64,000 bases of DNA from Dillenia suffruticosa (Eukaryota > Streptophyta > Magnoliopsida > Dilleniales > Dilleniaceae): NCBI GenBank assembly GCA_033439265.1, contig JAVTVX010000012.1:29830761-29894760 (forward strand), written 5' to 3'. The first letter of the stretch is position 1. Each line of letters opens with the position of its first letter. Shown here piece by piece: positions 24,481 to 35,600 of this stretch. The position numbers and the translations under genes were made by a program. Under the pieces are notes generated by a model, which was given only the letters and a program-made list of their open reading frames with translations, had not been told where the DNA came from and made no database searches.

Positions 24481-25011
24481 TTTTTTTAAATTCAAATCGC
24501 ATGAGTTAATGTATTTAAAACGAAATTAATAAGAACAATATAACCGAAAAAAGATTAAATGTAATAAATAATAAAAGAAATTTGAATTTGGATGCATTTG
24601 ATCAGATTTTGATATTTCATTCAAATCTCTACACAATTAATTTTGTTTTTCCATTTTGAATATTTAATTGAATTCTCATAATATTCAGCAATAATTTAGG
24701 ATGATAATTATAAAATTTTAATAGTTATTTGATGGTTGAGGGGTTATATAAACCTCTATCTAGTGTATTGGGTCTCTAATTCTAGATTTCTAAATTTCAC
24801 ACTATTTATTGAGTGAAATTAAAAGTTTATAAAACTTGTATACATTCCAAGGATCATCTTGATGTCATTACAATTGTTGGATTTCGTTAAAATCGTGAAT
24901 AGTCAAAGATACATTCGATCTACTTTCTTGAATTATTTTTAATTATATTTGATTATTATTACATTTGGTAGGTAATATAATATTACATTTGATACGCAAT
25001 ATAATATTACG
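24481..25011 (+). repeat. 3' LTR of copia element A
   Basis: A direct repeat of 17191-17708. The first few bases are altered, so the exact start is uncertain by a few bases. The end near 24972-25011 contains a short internal duplication of the TAATATAATATTAC stretch, which makes this copy slightly longer than the other. Confidence 0.75.
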
Positions 25012-26160
25012 TCAAGTACATCGCTCTCAATCTTTTGGAATGCCGAGATATTACTAAGTTTTAATCCATGTCGCAGCTTCACCATGGGGATCCTCTTTCT
25101 CCTGATGTCTATGAAGAAGAAGCTTTCCCTACCCATTAATGAGAGAGTTCAGAATGGGAAGCCGAAGTTGGTTCTTTGCTCAAACAATGGTCCTGCGATG
25201 TCACATCTTGTGTTTGCAGATGATGTTTTGTCATTTTCTAATGCAGAGAATTATTTGGGAAACCTGACAGGTCATTTCGCTTCATGGGTATGAAACTCAA
25301 TGATCATAACTCCCGCATGTTTGCTTCCCCTGCCCGATGGTATCTCCAGCAATTAGTGGGCTGAATATTACCGCTGATTTGGACAGGTACCAGGGCTGTG
25401 CCTTTCCTACGTTCTTGGGTTTCGAAGAAGACTTTTGGGTATTAGGTTGATCAGTTCCATTCTTTCATTTTTTTTTTTTTTTGGGAAAAATTTTAGCATG
25501 GAGAGCAAAAGTGTTAAATTTTGTAGGTTGGGTGACTCGCGAAATCTACTCTCGCGACAATCCATTTGTATTCAATGCAAACTTTATGGCTTCTACAAGC
25601 TACTTATGTAGGACATCTAGAAGCAGGATGATGGCCTGGGTATTCGAAGGGCTAGAGAGCTAAACTTCACGTCTTAAGATCAGATAATTTTTGGGTCTCT
25701 CCTCAAGACTAAATATCTCCCCCAAGGCTGACCTATTTGCCTATACCCCACCTACTTCCTCTTCTTATGTGTGGAAGTCCATCCATCCTAGTTTCTCTTC
25801 TTAAAAAAATGAGGAAGTTACAAATGGGAGGAATATTATTATTATTATTTTTTTATCAAGAAGCTTTTTCCTTCATGAGTCTTTTGGCTTTGTGTAATTT
25901 GGCTTTTCCTAATTTACTTACCTTGGATCCGACTAGTGGAGATGATACACATTTGCAAAGGTAGTCGACATATTATTCTGGAATCTAGTTCGCTTGAGGC
26001 CATTAATTTATTCGAAATATATGTTCCTCTTATGACCTCTCATAGTTAATATTAGACATTGATTGTGGTGTGAAAAAGTGGTTCTTGTCTTTTGAGAGAG
26101 AAATCAGCATGTAGATCCTTTGGTCAAGCTTGGGGTAAATCGACATGATTCAACTATTAT
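25012..26160 (+). mobile_element. L1-type LINE, RT to RNase H (segment 2)
   Basis: Immediately after the copia element comes SIFWNAEILLSFNP (the 'WNGE....F.P.RG' block), then MSHLVFADDVLSFSNA with the FADD catalytic motif of non-LTR reverse transcriptase near 25205, LAWRAKVLNFVGWVT near 25490 ('RA...LAGR.TL'), SSSYVWKSIH near 25760, LESSSLEAINLFE near 25980 (RNase H) and REINQHVDPLVKLG near 26100 ('RE.N..AD.LAKLG'). Domain order is right, but spacing is shortened and frames change repeatedly, so it is dead. The 3' end is not marked by a clear poly(A). Confidence 0.72.
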
Positions 26161-26911
26161 ATAGAAGAACCTCCAAGGGTAAAGAATATCCTTTTTTTTT
26201 TTTCGTGAGTTAGTGAAAAACGTGAAAATTTATACGTCCAAGAAGTTTCGAACACACTTCAACAAGAGTTCTTTATCACTCGGGTGTTCTTACCGGGAGG
26301 GACGTGTGAAGAATGCTTTACTATCTGATTGCATGAGCATCCTTTAAGCTTTAAGCCTAACTCCTCTCCTATGCCCAAAAACAAAAAGGGAAAAACCGCA
26401 AAGCAGCTGAAAATATACTGCTCTTCACTGTTGATGACCGCAACAGTTCAATGCTTTTTACTGCATGATATATATACATTCATATATATATATATTTTGA
26501 AAACTCTAAGTTGTGAATATTAAGATAGTAGCAGTGAGATTTTTCTTTTGCAGAATGAAAACAAATCTCATAGGAAATGCGCTGTTGAGACATGGTACTC
26601 CGTAAATTCTTTTGTTCCAACTTTAACTCTCCTATTTAATTAACATGTTATCTATATCCACATTTATTATTATTTCATATATAATTTTTGACATCATAAA
26701 TAATAGAATGTTAGGAAGCACATTATAATATTTCTCTCGCCTCTCCTTCTCCCCCCCCCCCCAAAACCCAAAAAAATGGGAAGTCTACCCTTTTCTCTTC
26801 ATTATTTTGTTTTTATATTTTTCATTTTTCATTTTTTTATATTTTGTTTTTGGCCCATTAGCTTTGATTGCAATAATCGATCTTTGGAGCCCATTTTAAA
26901 GTACTTTTGGT
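26161..26911. other. Spacer without recognizable gene
   Basis: It contains poly(T), a TA-rich microsatellite near 26466-26495 and a run of C near 26750-26761. No coding motif was recognized. A short stretch near 26554-26600 after TTTTGCAG could be read as an exon, but nothing supports it. Confidence 0.4.
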
Positions 26912-27190
26912 GGGGATTACATATCCAATTCTTGAACTATGGGTCGAATTTTTAAATTAGTCTCAACTTTAAAATGCTACAGAGGAGTTCTCGGATTTTC
27001 CAAAAGTGCCACTAACGGATCCATTCTCTGTTGATTATAGATGTGAAATGACATGGCAAATAATCTGAATATACGGATGTTGATGTCGCAATATCGAGTC
27101 ATCACCCAAAACACCTTACACTGTCACGTCTGATGCATGCTTATGTGGCAGTGCCGCATAACCAACGTGCTAACATGGCATTGCCAGACC
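26912..27190 (+). repeat. Single MULE-like terminal repeat
   Basis: It begins GGGGATTACATATCCAATTC and keeps the block order of the left TIR at 7144-7440: 'ccaattcttgaacta', 'aattagtctcaacttt', 'gccactaacgg', 'ACACTGTCACGTCTGATGC' and 'CTTATGTGGCAGTGCCGCAT'. No inverted partner was found downstream. It therefore looks like one end of a truncated MULE, directly followed by CT-rich sequence and a gene-like scrap, as in the Pack-MULE at 7144. Confidence 0.5.
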
Positions 27191-27283
27191 AGCAAGTGGG
27201 GGGGGGGGACTTTCTGGTGTTTTGACTTGCATGTCAGACGGACTTTACTTTTCTTCTCTATTATATATGCCTTCTTCTTGATA

Positions 27284-27328
<45 letters not shown>

Positions 27329-27344
27329 AAACTTCAGGATTTTG

Positions 27345-27790
27345 AAATGGAAAAAGTTTCTGATGTGCAGATACGAGCTTGATGCCATGCTGGTGATTTC
27401 TTGGACCACTTGAAATCCATCATGAAGGTTCCATGATTGCCCAAAGCTCTAGATAAGTTGACAGATTTTTTCTCTTTTTTAATTTTTGTAAAACGTAATT
27501 TTTTTTTTTTCTTTTTTATAGGACGATAACGCTTGTGATTTTTTGTAATGGTATAATCAACCATTATATGATCAAGCTATTGACGCAGAAAGAGGATTGA
27601 GAAGCAAAAGACAATATGTAGTTCTGTTGTTGCGGATTGAAACTTGATGATGGAAGCAAAAAGCAACATGAACGAGAGGTTAAAGGAGGAAAATCAATGT
27701 CTGACACTGCAGAAGATAGAGATGGAGGAAATTTGTTCAAAACTGAAGATAGAGATTCTGAGTCTGCAAAAGAAGGATCAATAACAACAA
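27345..27790 (+). pseudogene. Possible captured GRF-zinc-finger gene scrap
   Basis: This lies after a CT-rich stretch typical of a plant 5' UTR. The + strand reads MEKVSDVQIRA, then FLDHLKSIM, then after a T-rich, intron-like gap DDNACDFL, WYNQPLYDQAIDAERGLRS (compare the 'C..F.W.D.....A' end of plant GRF zinc-finger proteins), and near 27655-27780 a heptad-like coiled coil NERLKEENQCLTLQ and EEICSKLKIEILSLQKKD, which such proteins often have at their C-terminus. Stops interrupt it. The link to the GRF family rests on few residues and may be wrong. Its position behind a MULE end suggests transposon capture. Confidence 0.35.
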
Positions 27791-27799
27791 CCATGAACT

Positions 27800-29560
27800 G
27801 AGATTTGATATGTCCGAGGAATTATCACAATAATAATTTTGATAATTGATCTCATGTTTAATTTAAAACTGTAAAATGACTTAAGAATGTCTTAATGGAA
27901 AATATCCTCTGTTGAATCTGTGAAGGAACGACTTTTCTTTCAGACATGTAAAACGAAGAAGCTATCTCTGACTTTTGTATTCAAACAATCTCTATACAAA
28001 TCTGTTTAAACTCTAAATGGAAGAAACTTCTGACATATTTTTGTATTCAAATTGCCTATATTTAAACTGTACAGGTTTCTGCAACTCAAAATCAGCAGCT
28101 TACATAAGGGTTTCAGAAAATATCTAAATCTTAATACAGAGAGCTTACATAACATTTGAAATTTGAAACTTAAAATCAGCAACTTCAAGAAAGTACAGAG
28201 GAAAAACATAAGAAATTGTTCAAAAAAAAAAAAAAAAAAAAAATCTGAATGATATTAAACACCTGCAGAAAGCTCACATAACACCCTTTAGGGTTCCAAT
28301 GCAATAAACATATCTATAGGCAGAGTACAAATGCTTTTGCAAGTTAACAACATCATGGTTTGATTACCTCTTAGTTTCTCAATATCACAATTGATTAGAT
28401 CTAAAATTTTCAACATCACATTTTCATTACAGAGACAAGTATATCTTGTAATAAGTGTTAGATTAACTACTTGGGACTGATTTTGAATAAGTATGAACCA
28501 CCTTGCCCCTACAACAAATGAATGGTTTAGTGATTGATATAAACTAAGTACAATGATAATCAGAATAGTTAAAATAAATAAATAAATAAAACTTAAACCT
28601 TTTCAATTTATTAATGGCACAGTTTCTAAACCTCAAGACTTCACCAACTGGTTTCCCAAAACCTTAGTAAAGGCAACACAACCTTATTCAACATTTGTGT
28701 ATTCTTAGTCTTCAATTGTATTTAACATAAGTAAAGCTACTCTCCAGGAGATAAACAGAGGCTTTCTGTGAGAAAAAAATAATTGTTCCGAGAGCAATAA
28801 AAAATCGCAACCCATGCAACTAAACCAATTAAGTTTTATCAGCTGAACGTTTATAGATAAAGATTAGTAGCAATCAATTGCACAGCAGCTCAACGGAGCA
28901 GAAATGAAAAACCTAAAAATCACAAAGAAATCCTACAAACAAACCTCAAAATCTTAATCACATTGGACTACTTTATGTCAAACTAGTTGAAACAACAAAA
29001 AATGAAAATGCATCCAATGAAAGCAGAAATGAATAGCTTCTAAACAGAACATACCAGAGCAAGCTACGAAATCTTCAGAACCCCAAAGACAAACTAGAAA
29101 TAAGCCTGAAAAGTGGAGGTAACAGTGTGGACACAGGAACAAAATCTCAGACTTGCAAATATAAGTTAATCCCAAGTACCAAAACACGTTAAATTTTTGT
29201 CAAACGAAAACTAATCAGTCAAAATTCAGAAAATTGTGCGTTCGTAAAAATTGGGTACAAGTTTTTCAAAATATATAACATAAAAAAATCCAAGATTACA
29301 GGCAGAAAATTAAAGAGGACCCATGATTGCTTTTCTTGACAAAAACAAGTTTCAATCTTCCCCAAAAGAAAAAATATTGATATTTCAATAAATTCAACAT
29401 TGGATCTAAAGCCTTTAAAAACAACCAAATCTCCAAAAGAAAGAAAAAAAAAAGAAAAGAAAAACATCAAAGAAAATATAGACATATTAAAAATGTGAAA
29501 TTTTGATTTTTTTGGGGGGGGGGGGGTTGAGCCCGCTAAAGCCATCACCGCCACCCAAAG
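27800..29560. other. Spacer without recognizable gene
   Basis: This AT-rich sequence contains A-runs (28219-28242, 29445-29460) and a G-run at about 29514-29526. Several short open frames exist on the minus strand, but none shows a protein motif, and base composition is not that of coding DNA. No terminal repeats were seen. Confidence 0.4.
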
Positions 29561-29562
29561 AT

Positions 29563-29718
29563 GAAATCTATTGGGGGCTCCGAGCGCAGGCAGTCTTCAT
29601 CGCAGGGAAAGACCAGAGGAGACGACGGAGGAGAGTTGAGTAACTCCCAAGGCCCTAAAAAATCGAAGCATCTCTCGCCGGAGAAAGTGGCGGAGCCTCC
29701 ATCACACCGAGGTGGGTG
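29563..29718 (+). other. Exon-like open segment of unknown identity
   Basis: From an ATG at 29563 the frame reads MKSIGGSERRQSSSQGK, TRGDDGGELSNSQGPKKSK and HLSPEKVAEPPSHRG, then meets a good splice donor (CACCGAG then GTGGGT). The segment is GC-richer than its surroundings, and the following CT-rich tract and AATTAGGGTTAGGG resemble sequence near a plant gene's 5' end. I do not recognize the protein, and no matching downstream exon was seen in the repeat-filled next 3 kb. It may be a first exon of a lost gene, a captured fragment, or chance. Confidence 0.3.
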
Positions 29719-30420
29719 ACTCCTATCTCACTCTCTCTCTCTCCAATAGAGATGTCTTCGGCTAATTAGGGTTAGGGTTGTTCCTCGTTCCGTCGCCGCT
29801 CTAGGGCTTTTTGCTCAGATAAGATCAAGTAGCGTTACCCCAGTTCTCTCTCCTGATGTATTTATAGTGCTCTTCTCGGGTTTTTCATTTTTTTTTTCTT
29901 TTTTAATGTTTTGAACCCCGAAATTAAAATCATCCTAAATAGTGGACCCAAACTCGGTCCTCCAAAACGGGCCGAGCTCGGGCCTAACTCGGATCAGCTC
30001 AACCTAATTACCAGTCCTACGCCCAATTTGATCTCCCGTTAAAAAAAGAAAAAGAAAATCATCATTTTTAATTTTAAAATGTCAAATAAAAAAAAAAGGC
30101 TTTATCATGGCAAAGATTGATGCACTCATTGATGTTAACTTTGCTCAAACTTGCTACAAAAATTCATGAGAAATGATTACAAGGTAAACCATGTCGAGTT
30201 GTAATATTTTTTTAAAAAAAATATAATTTCTTTTTAATATTTTTTAAATATAATTTATTTCACAAGGAGCTTATAATTTAACGTTAGTATTTCATCATAG
30301 ACAATTATATTATCAAAGTAATTTAAAAAAAAATGAAGAAAAAGAAACAATTAACACTAATTGGCTCTTGGATGCCAAAGACTTTTAAGCCTAATTATGA
30401 TAAAAAGAAATACATATAAC
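29719..30420. other. Spacer, nothing recognized
   Basis: CT-rich and then AT-rich sequence. It contains GGACCCAAACTCGGTCCTCC and GGGCCGAGCTCGGGCC short palindromes near 29944-29985 but no coding motif or complete transposon. Confidence 0.35.
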
Positions 30421-30424
30421 AATG

Positions 30425-30605
30425 GATAGTTGATCTAATGATATGTGATGTTAGCTCCCTTAATCAAGTTTCTGAATTCGACTCGCGGTTTGGGTATGAA
30501 AAAAACTATATCGGGATGGTAACCCCCTTAATGAGCCACTGCAAGTTCTAAACCGAATTATTTAGAGTATAATTTTGGATATCAATCGGTATAGTATAAA
30601 AAAAA
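30425..30605 (+). mobile_element. SINE, same family as 11205/16870/31405
   Basis: The best-preserved + copy: TAGTTGATCTAATGATATGT (A-box side), GAATTCGACTCGCGGTTTGG (B-box side), TATGAAAAAAACTATATCGG, TTAATGAGCCACTGCAAGTT and CAATCGGTATAGTATAAAAA at the 3' end. It matches the reverse complement of 31405-31576 block by block. Confidence 0.68.
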
Positions 30606-31404
30606 ATTAAAAGGATTCAATTTCACAAATATTTTAGAATTATCCTAAATATCACCTTGGGGTGTTGTCTCATCATAGAATTAGAATTCATTTTTGTTTA
30701 CCTAAAATTTCCATTAGATAAATGAAACAATCATTAACAAAGAAACATGTCCTGTAAAGAACTATAAATTGTCATATGTTGCAACAAGGTGAATACTACT
30801 TTTAACCTATCTTCACAACTAGAGACAACAGTAACTTGGATGCCCTAACATGGTGAATCTTTGCAATGACTTTATGTCTGATTCTCATTTTATGAGAGAG
30901 AGAGTCCTTAAATAGATATACAATAAAGTAATGCCCTTGATAGTAAAATTCTCCAATATATTCTGCAAGGAATTATATGCTCCTACATCCTTTAATGCCT
31001 CTAAGATGCAACCATAGCAAAATGCAACCATAGCAAAATAGTGAAGGAAAGAGTTCTTAAGTTCAGTTTCCAACCAAGATAAGCTTCAAAAATCTTTGCT
31101 TTTAGCTTCTTTCATGTCATACAGTTTGGATGACACAACTTGGCATATCATTATGCTCCCAACTCCTAGTCATTTCAGTTTCTTATCAAGTGTTAACTAC
31201 ATCCCCATAAAAAGGGAAGTTTCAAATTGCATTATGCTAGGTAATTCATATGATCATTTTACTTGAAACTTAGGGAGAAAAGCTAAAGTTCTCCACAGAC
31301 TTAAGATTTCATGTTAATTAGTTTAGCACATTATATGCCCTCATGGTTTGTGTCTCCCCAAATTGCTACGGAATTGTTTAAATATTTGCAAAATGTTTTT
31401 TTCT

Positions 31405-31576
31405 TTTGTATTATACCAATCGGTATCTGTTTCTATATTCTGATTAATCCGGTTTAAAATTTGCAGTGACCCATTTAAGGGGCTGCCCTCCCAACATAGT
31501 TTTTCTATATCCAAACCGCGAGTCGAATTCAAAAACTTGATTAAAAGATTTAACATCACATCTCACTAAACCAATT
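31405..31576 (-). mobile_element. SINE, interrupted at its head by an RTE insertion
   Basis: A minus-strand copy of the family: TATTATACCAATCGGTATCT, GATTAATCCGGTTTAAAATT, CAGTGACCCATTTAAGGGGC, AACCGCGAGTCGAATTC and CTCACTAAACCAATTATCCG on the + strand. Its head region reaches the 20-bp target duplication of the RTE LINE at 31577-31596. The two minus copies (11205, 31405) and two plus copies (16870, 30425) define the family. Confidence 0.65.
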
Positions 31577-31596
31577 ATCCGTTAGTATTTGCAAAC

Positions 31597-32234
31597 AACA
31601 ACAACAACAATAACAAATCGAATCTTAATCCCAATATTTGGGTTCAGCCATTTGATATACAAATTTGAAAAAGATAGAGAAAAGAAAAATGAAATAAAAA
31701 ATATATATATAATAAAATTAAAAATAAAAATAAAAGTAAATAAATAAATCAATAGATAAATATCTGAAATATATTTGTTTAATTTGTGTGGATTCTTCTA
31801 CGCTATGTATTCATATATGAGACTATTTTCTCTTCTAAATCCTTAATTTCCATATTTTTACAAAGAATTTACATACAAACTTTCAACGGTCTATCTATAT
31901 GTTTTATTAAATTTTCTATATTTAACATATCGATTCTCCTAATCAATACATATTTGAACCTTCTTTACACATGTTGAACCACCTCAGATGGCACCACCAC
32001 ATCTTATCCACAATTGAACTAATTTTCAACTTGTTACGAATCTCTTCGTTTTTAATTTTATCTCTTCTAGTTTTTTCACACATTCATATAAATATTCTCA
32101 TTTCTATTACAACCATCTTTTATTCATATTATTATTTAATAATTCAACACTCAGTACCATAAAATAAAGTAAGTCTAATCATGATTCCATATAACTTTTC
32201 TTTCAAATGTAATGATATCGTGCGATTGCAAAGA
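31597..32234 (-). mobile_element. RTE-type LINE, 5'-truncated, with 20-bp target duplication
   Basis: On the minus strand it reads RLTLFYGTEC, MVVIEMRIFI, TRRDKIKNEEIRNKLKISS and IVDKMWWCHLRWFN, matching the C-terminal block of plant RTE reverse transcriptases (LYG.ECW, VAEMRMLRW, RRDKIRNE.IR..L, IEDKMRE.RLRWFGHV). The 3' end is a (TTG)n tail (AACAACAACAACAATAAC on the + strand) as usual for plant RTEs. The flanks ATCCGTTAGTATTTGCAAAC (31577-31596) and ATCCGTTGATATTTGCAAAC (32235-32254) differ at two positions and mark the insertion. Stops and an A-rich microsatellite near 31690-31750 show decay. Confidence 0.78.
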
Positions 32235-32254
32235 ATCCGTTGATATTTGCAAAC

Positions 32255-32647
32255 CGCTCTAAAATTGAATTGATTATCCTTACAGAAGTTTATTTTTGAA
32301 ATAGGACCTAAACATTAAAAAACTATGGCATAGATTCCCCTTATAACATGGAAACTACGTAGGAGTACAACTTTTGACAACAAATCCTCACACCGTAACA
32401 AAAATGGGATATGCCATTCGTGATCCTGAATGCTATGTTACAGATGAAAATATTGTTCTCTTTTTCAGAATTCTTTCTGACAAGGAAAGAAAAAAGGAAG
32501 GGAAACAAAAATGTAAACTGAATAAATATTGGTGAAAATAAATAAGTGGAGATTGCTCCCCTCATTAGAGATACATTGATGGCAAAATCAATAGAAGAAT
32601 TGGCACAAAATGCTCGACAAAGGTGGGAAACAATATAAGGGCTGAAA
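32255..32647 (-). other. 3' flank of the prenyltransferase gene
   Basis: This is downstream of the stop codon on the minus strand. It should include the 3' UTR, and no other gene is visible. A poly(A) signal cannot be assigned with confidence. Confidence 0.4.
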
Positions 32648-35600
32648 TCACTTTGTTCTTGTAATGACTCTTCCGGTGAGGTCTACAAGTGCACGCCTGC
32701 TTCTTCTAACATCTTCATCATCGCTGTCTGGCAGTGAACCGATTGCTGCCGCTGCAAGATTTGCATGTTTTTTGGCTAATTCCTTTGTCCTCTGAATTCC
32801 ACGACTCTTTCCAAGGTACTCTAAAGCCTGAGTTAGTCGATACAGATTAGTGTCCGAGTATATGATCTTCAAAAAGTAATAGGAGATGAATATGGAGACA
32901 ACTAGCCATGGTCTTACTTCCAACATATGGCACTTATACAAGGACCCATAGTAATACAGCAGAGCCTTAACCATTCCATCTTTATACTTGATGCAATCAT
33001 CACACAAGAATAAATATTCACAAAAATTAACGACAAAAGAAGAAAAAGTTAATTTGAAGACTACCTTGGCAAGCAAAATAAAAGTGTCATATTTAAAAAA
33101 TTCCACTATATACACGGGGTCCATGGTGGAAAATACCAAACAAAATGTCAAACTTCACATCAAAGAAGAGAGTGCTAATTCTCTTTACAGTTTTAATTCC
33201 CGTTCTTATGCTGATCCCACTGCTTTAATTCCGGTAAATACAATGACAGAAGAGGAGGAAAAAAACCAACGCTACCATGTCTTCAACACAGCTTCCCCAG
33301 ACCAGTAGTAAAGGGAATCATAAGCACAATCCGGCCCTTCATTCTACTTCATGGACACATTTGTAGATACTGAAAAACCTAATAACACTACCAAATCCCC
33401 TAAAATTTGTTTCATTCAACATTGAAAAGTAATAGGACTATAGATAAATAATAAAAATATTAAAGTTTTTTGAGAAATGACAGTATAAAAGAAAAAAAAA
33501 AGTACATCAAGCACTAAAGAAAGGTCTGAGAGAACTGTAGGAAAAGCAGAAAAAAGAGGTACATCAAATAAGCGAAGTGGAAAAAGTGGATATATATCAC
33601 CATTACGAACTACTTTGGGACCTAAAGCCAAGTTGAATTGACTATAGAGATTTTCCAGGAATTCAAATTTTAAAAACTTGAATGACAACTTAAAGACTCT
33701 AGAAACAAATGAATGCAATTGCAGAAAAGGTTTCAGATAAACATATGCTCGACTTCTGAAAATCATTCTATTTGGTAGCAAATGGAAATGAAGTTTAAGA
33801 ATTTCTTAAATGCCGTTCTTTTCCACTTCTTTCTCCCAGATCTCACTTAGTATTAAGATATCAGGAACCAGAAAATGACTCTCCAAGCTAAGAAGAAACA
33901 TCAAAATCACAAAATATTTGCTAGTTGGAATCTTCTGCATCACAAAATATTGAACACGATATGTGGATGAATAATGCACATGAAACGAAAAGAATGCAAA
34001 CCCGTAAATTAGCAATTAACTTCACAACACCTTTCAAGCAGCTTGACATTAAAGATAAATGAGACGAGATAATAAAACTTACAAGCTCCACATCTGCAGG
34101 ATTATCAAATCCTCGATCTACCACTGCACGCAGTTGAGGGAATTCTTCTATTGCAAATAATATTGGAGCAGTTACGATGCCCTACAAAATTTTTAGGGTC
34201 ATGTCATGTTAAAAAAAAATAATAATAAAAAATAAATAAAAAGCCATTTGTCAGACCTGATAGGATCTAGCACACCCTTCTAAAGATTTATTCATCCCCA
34301 AATATGATAGATTGGCGCATCACGTGTGAAATTTATTGCACAAATTATTACATTAAAGTTCCTCTGAATGCTACCAGTGCCATATCCAAAGAAATATGGC
34401 CCTGAAAGTATGAATAAGTAGCCTTCTGCTTGTTCGCTTAAATAGTATTCATGATTTAAGCAGATCAATAGTTGGAATAAACTATTGGAAAGAATCTGAA
34501 TGAGGCATTACTTCATCGATGAGAGTTAGGCTATGATGCATAATCAATTTCATCGCACACACATCTATACTGGACACATTAGTGGACACAATACTTCTAA
34601 AAATCATTTTAGAGGTGTTTGACACAACCAGTATTTATATCATAATACAGGCTACACAATAATCACCTTTTACCACATGAACACTTCGTCAACACTCCCT
34701 GACACAAGATCAACACATTGATTGATAGATTAATAAGAATATTTTTAAATAGATATATGACAAGCAAAGTTGAAAAGGCATAAATATATTACCTAAACTG
34801 AAGACATTTTGTACATAACATGCACAACATAAGTTGGTGCAATGGACACTGATCTTTTTTTTTTCTTGGGATAAGAGAAAACATTAATCTTGTATTAGTT
34901 TATGGGCCAAGCTTCATTTTAGTGTTTGAGTTTTAATAAAATTTAAATCTAGTTTTTTTTTTTTTTTTTTTTTTTTTTCATATGACAAAACTCTAGGAGA
35001 AATAGTAAAATACATTTGTTAACTTTTTAGTTGAAGACTAATATGACCTTTTTTTCATTAAAGAACTTGTATTAGAAATATTAAAAAGCACAGACCTCTA
35101 AGGATGAGAAATCCTTTGAAGCAAGAGAAACAAATGAGCAAAACAAAAACTTGTAGAGGATTGGACTGCTCTTCATTTCCTCTATTGTCTCAATGGGCAT
35201 CAGAAGCATAAGCCTAAAGGGAGACATAAAAAACAATAGTCTAAAAGGATAGAAGGACTAATGCTCTCATTTCAAATATGCCAAAGAAGAGCTGCAAAAT
35301 CACATCTCCAAAGTGAAGAAGCATTTTCTGCCTTCCAAAGCCTCTAAACTTTGTAAAACACAAATTAGGGAGGCTTCTAGAACAAACGCACTCATTATTA
35401 CGCAAAGAAAACAGGCAATTCCTTATCTCCCGCTCAATAGAACAATGTGAAAACATGGAGTCACTAGTTTTAGAGCTCTTGTAACACGTAATACAAACAT
35501 TTAGAGAGATAGCTTTAAAATGTCTCCCTTTTGTAATATATCATTTACATTGATCTTGTCATGTAGCATAGACGAAGTACAAGCCTTAACTTTGGTAGGA

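Larger units (their letters stand above)
17191..25011 (+). mobile_element. Ty1/copia LTR element, decayed, with a CACTA insert
   Basis: LTRs at 17191-17708 and about 24481-25011 share an ordered set of blocks, for example TATATAAACCTC and GCAATATAATATTAC. Flanking 5-bp repeats TCAAG (17186-17190 and 25012-25016) mark the insertion. A primer site (TTGATATCAGAGTAATTG, initiator-Met type) follows the 5' LTR, and a purine tract (AAATGGGAGAA) precedes the 3' LTR. The interior shows gag (VREHIMQMQDIATQLKNLEV near 19450), integrase (about 20480-21350), reverse transcriptase (about 21430-22480) and RNase H (about 22480-24230) in copia order. It is broken in well over ten places. A CACTA-type element splits the RNase H region. 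LTR divergence suggests an old insertion. It sits inside a LINE. Confidence 0.85.

Noticed and set aside
32828-33151. N-terminal extension of the last prenyltransferase exon
   Set aside because: The frame is open upstream of 32827, but the protein similarity begins at ALEYLGKS right after a CAG acceptor; the upstream part is intron.
32988-33308. 106-codon + strand frame near exon 12 of the prenyltransferase gene
   Set aside because: It is antisense to intron sequence of a well-supported gene, with no motif.
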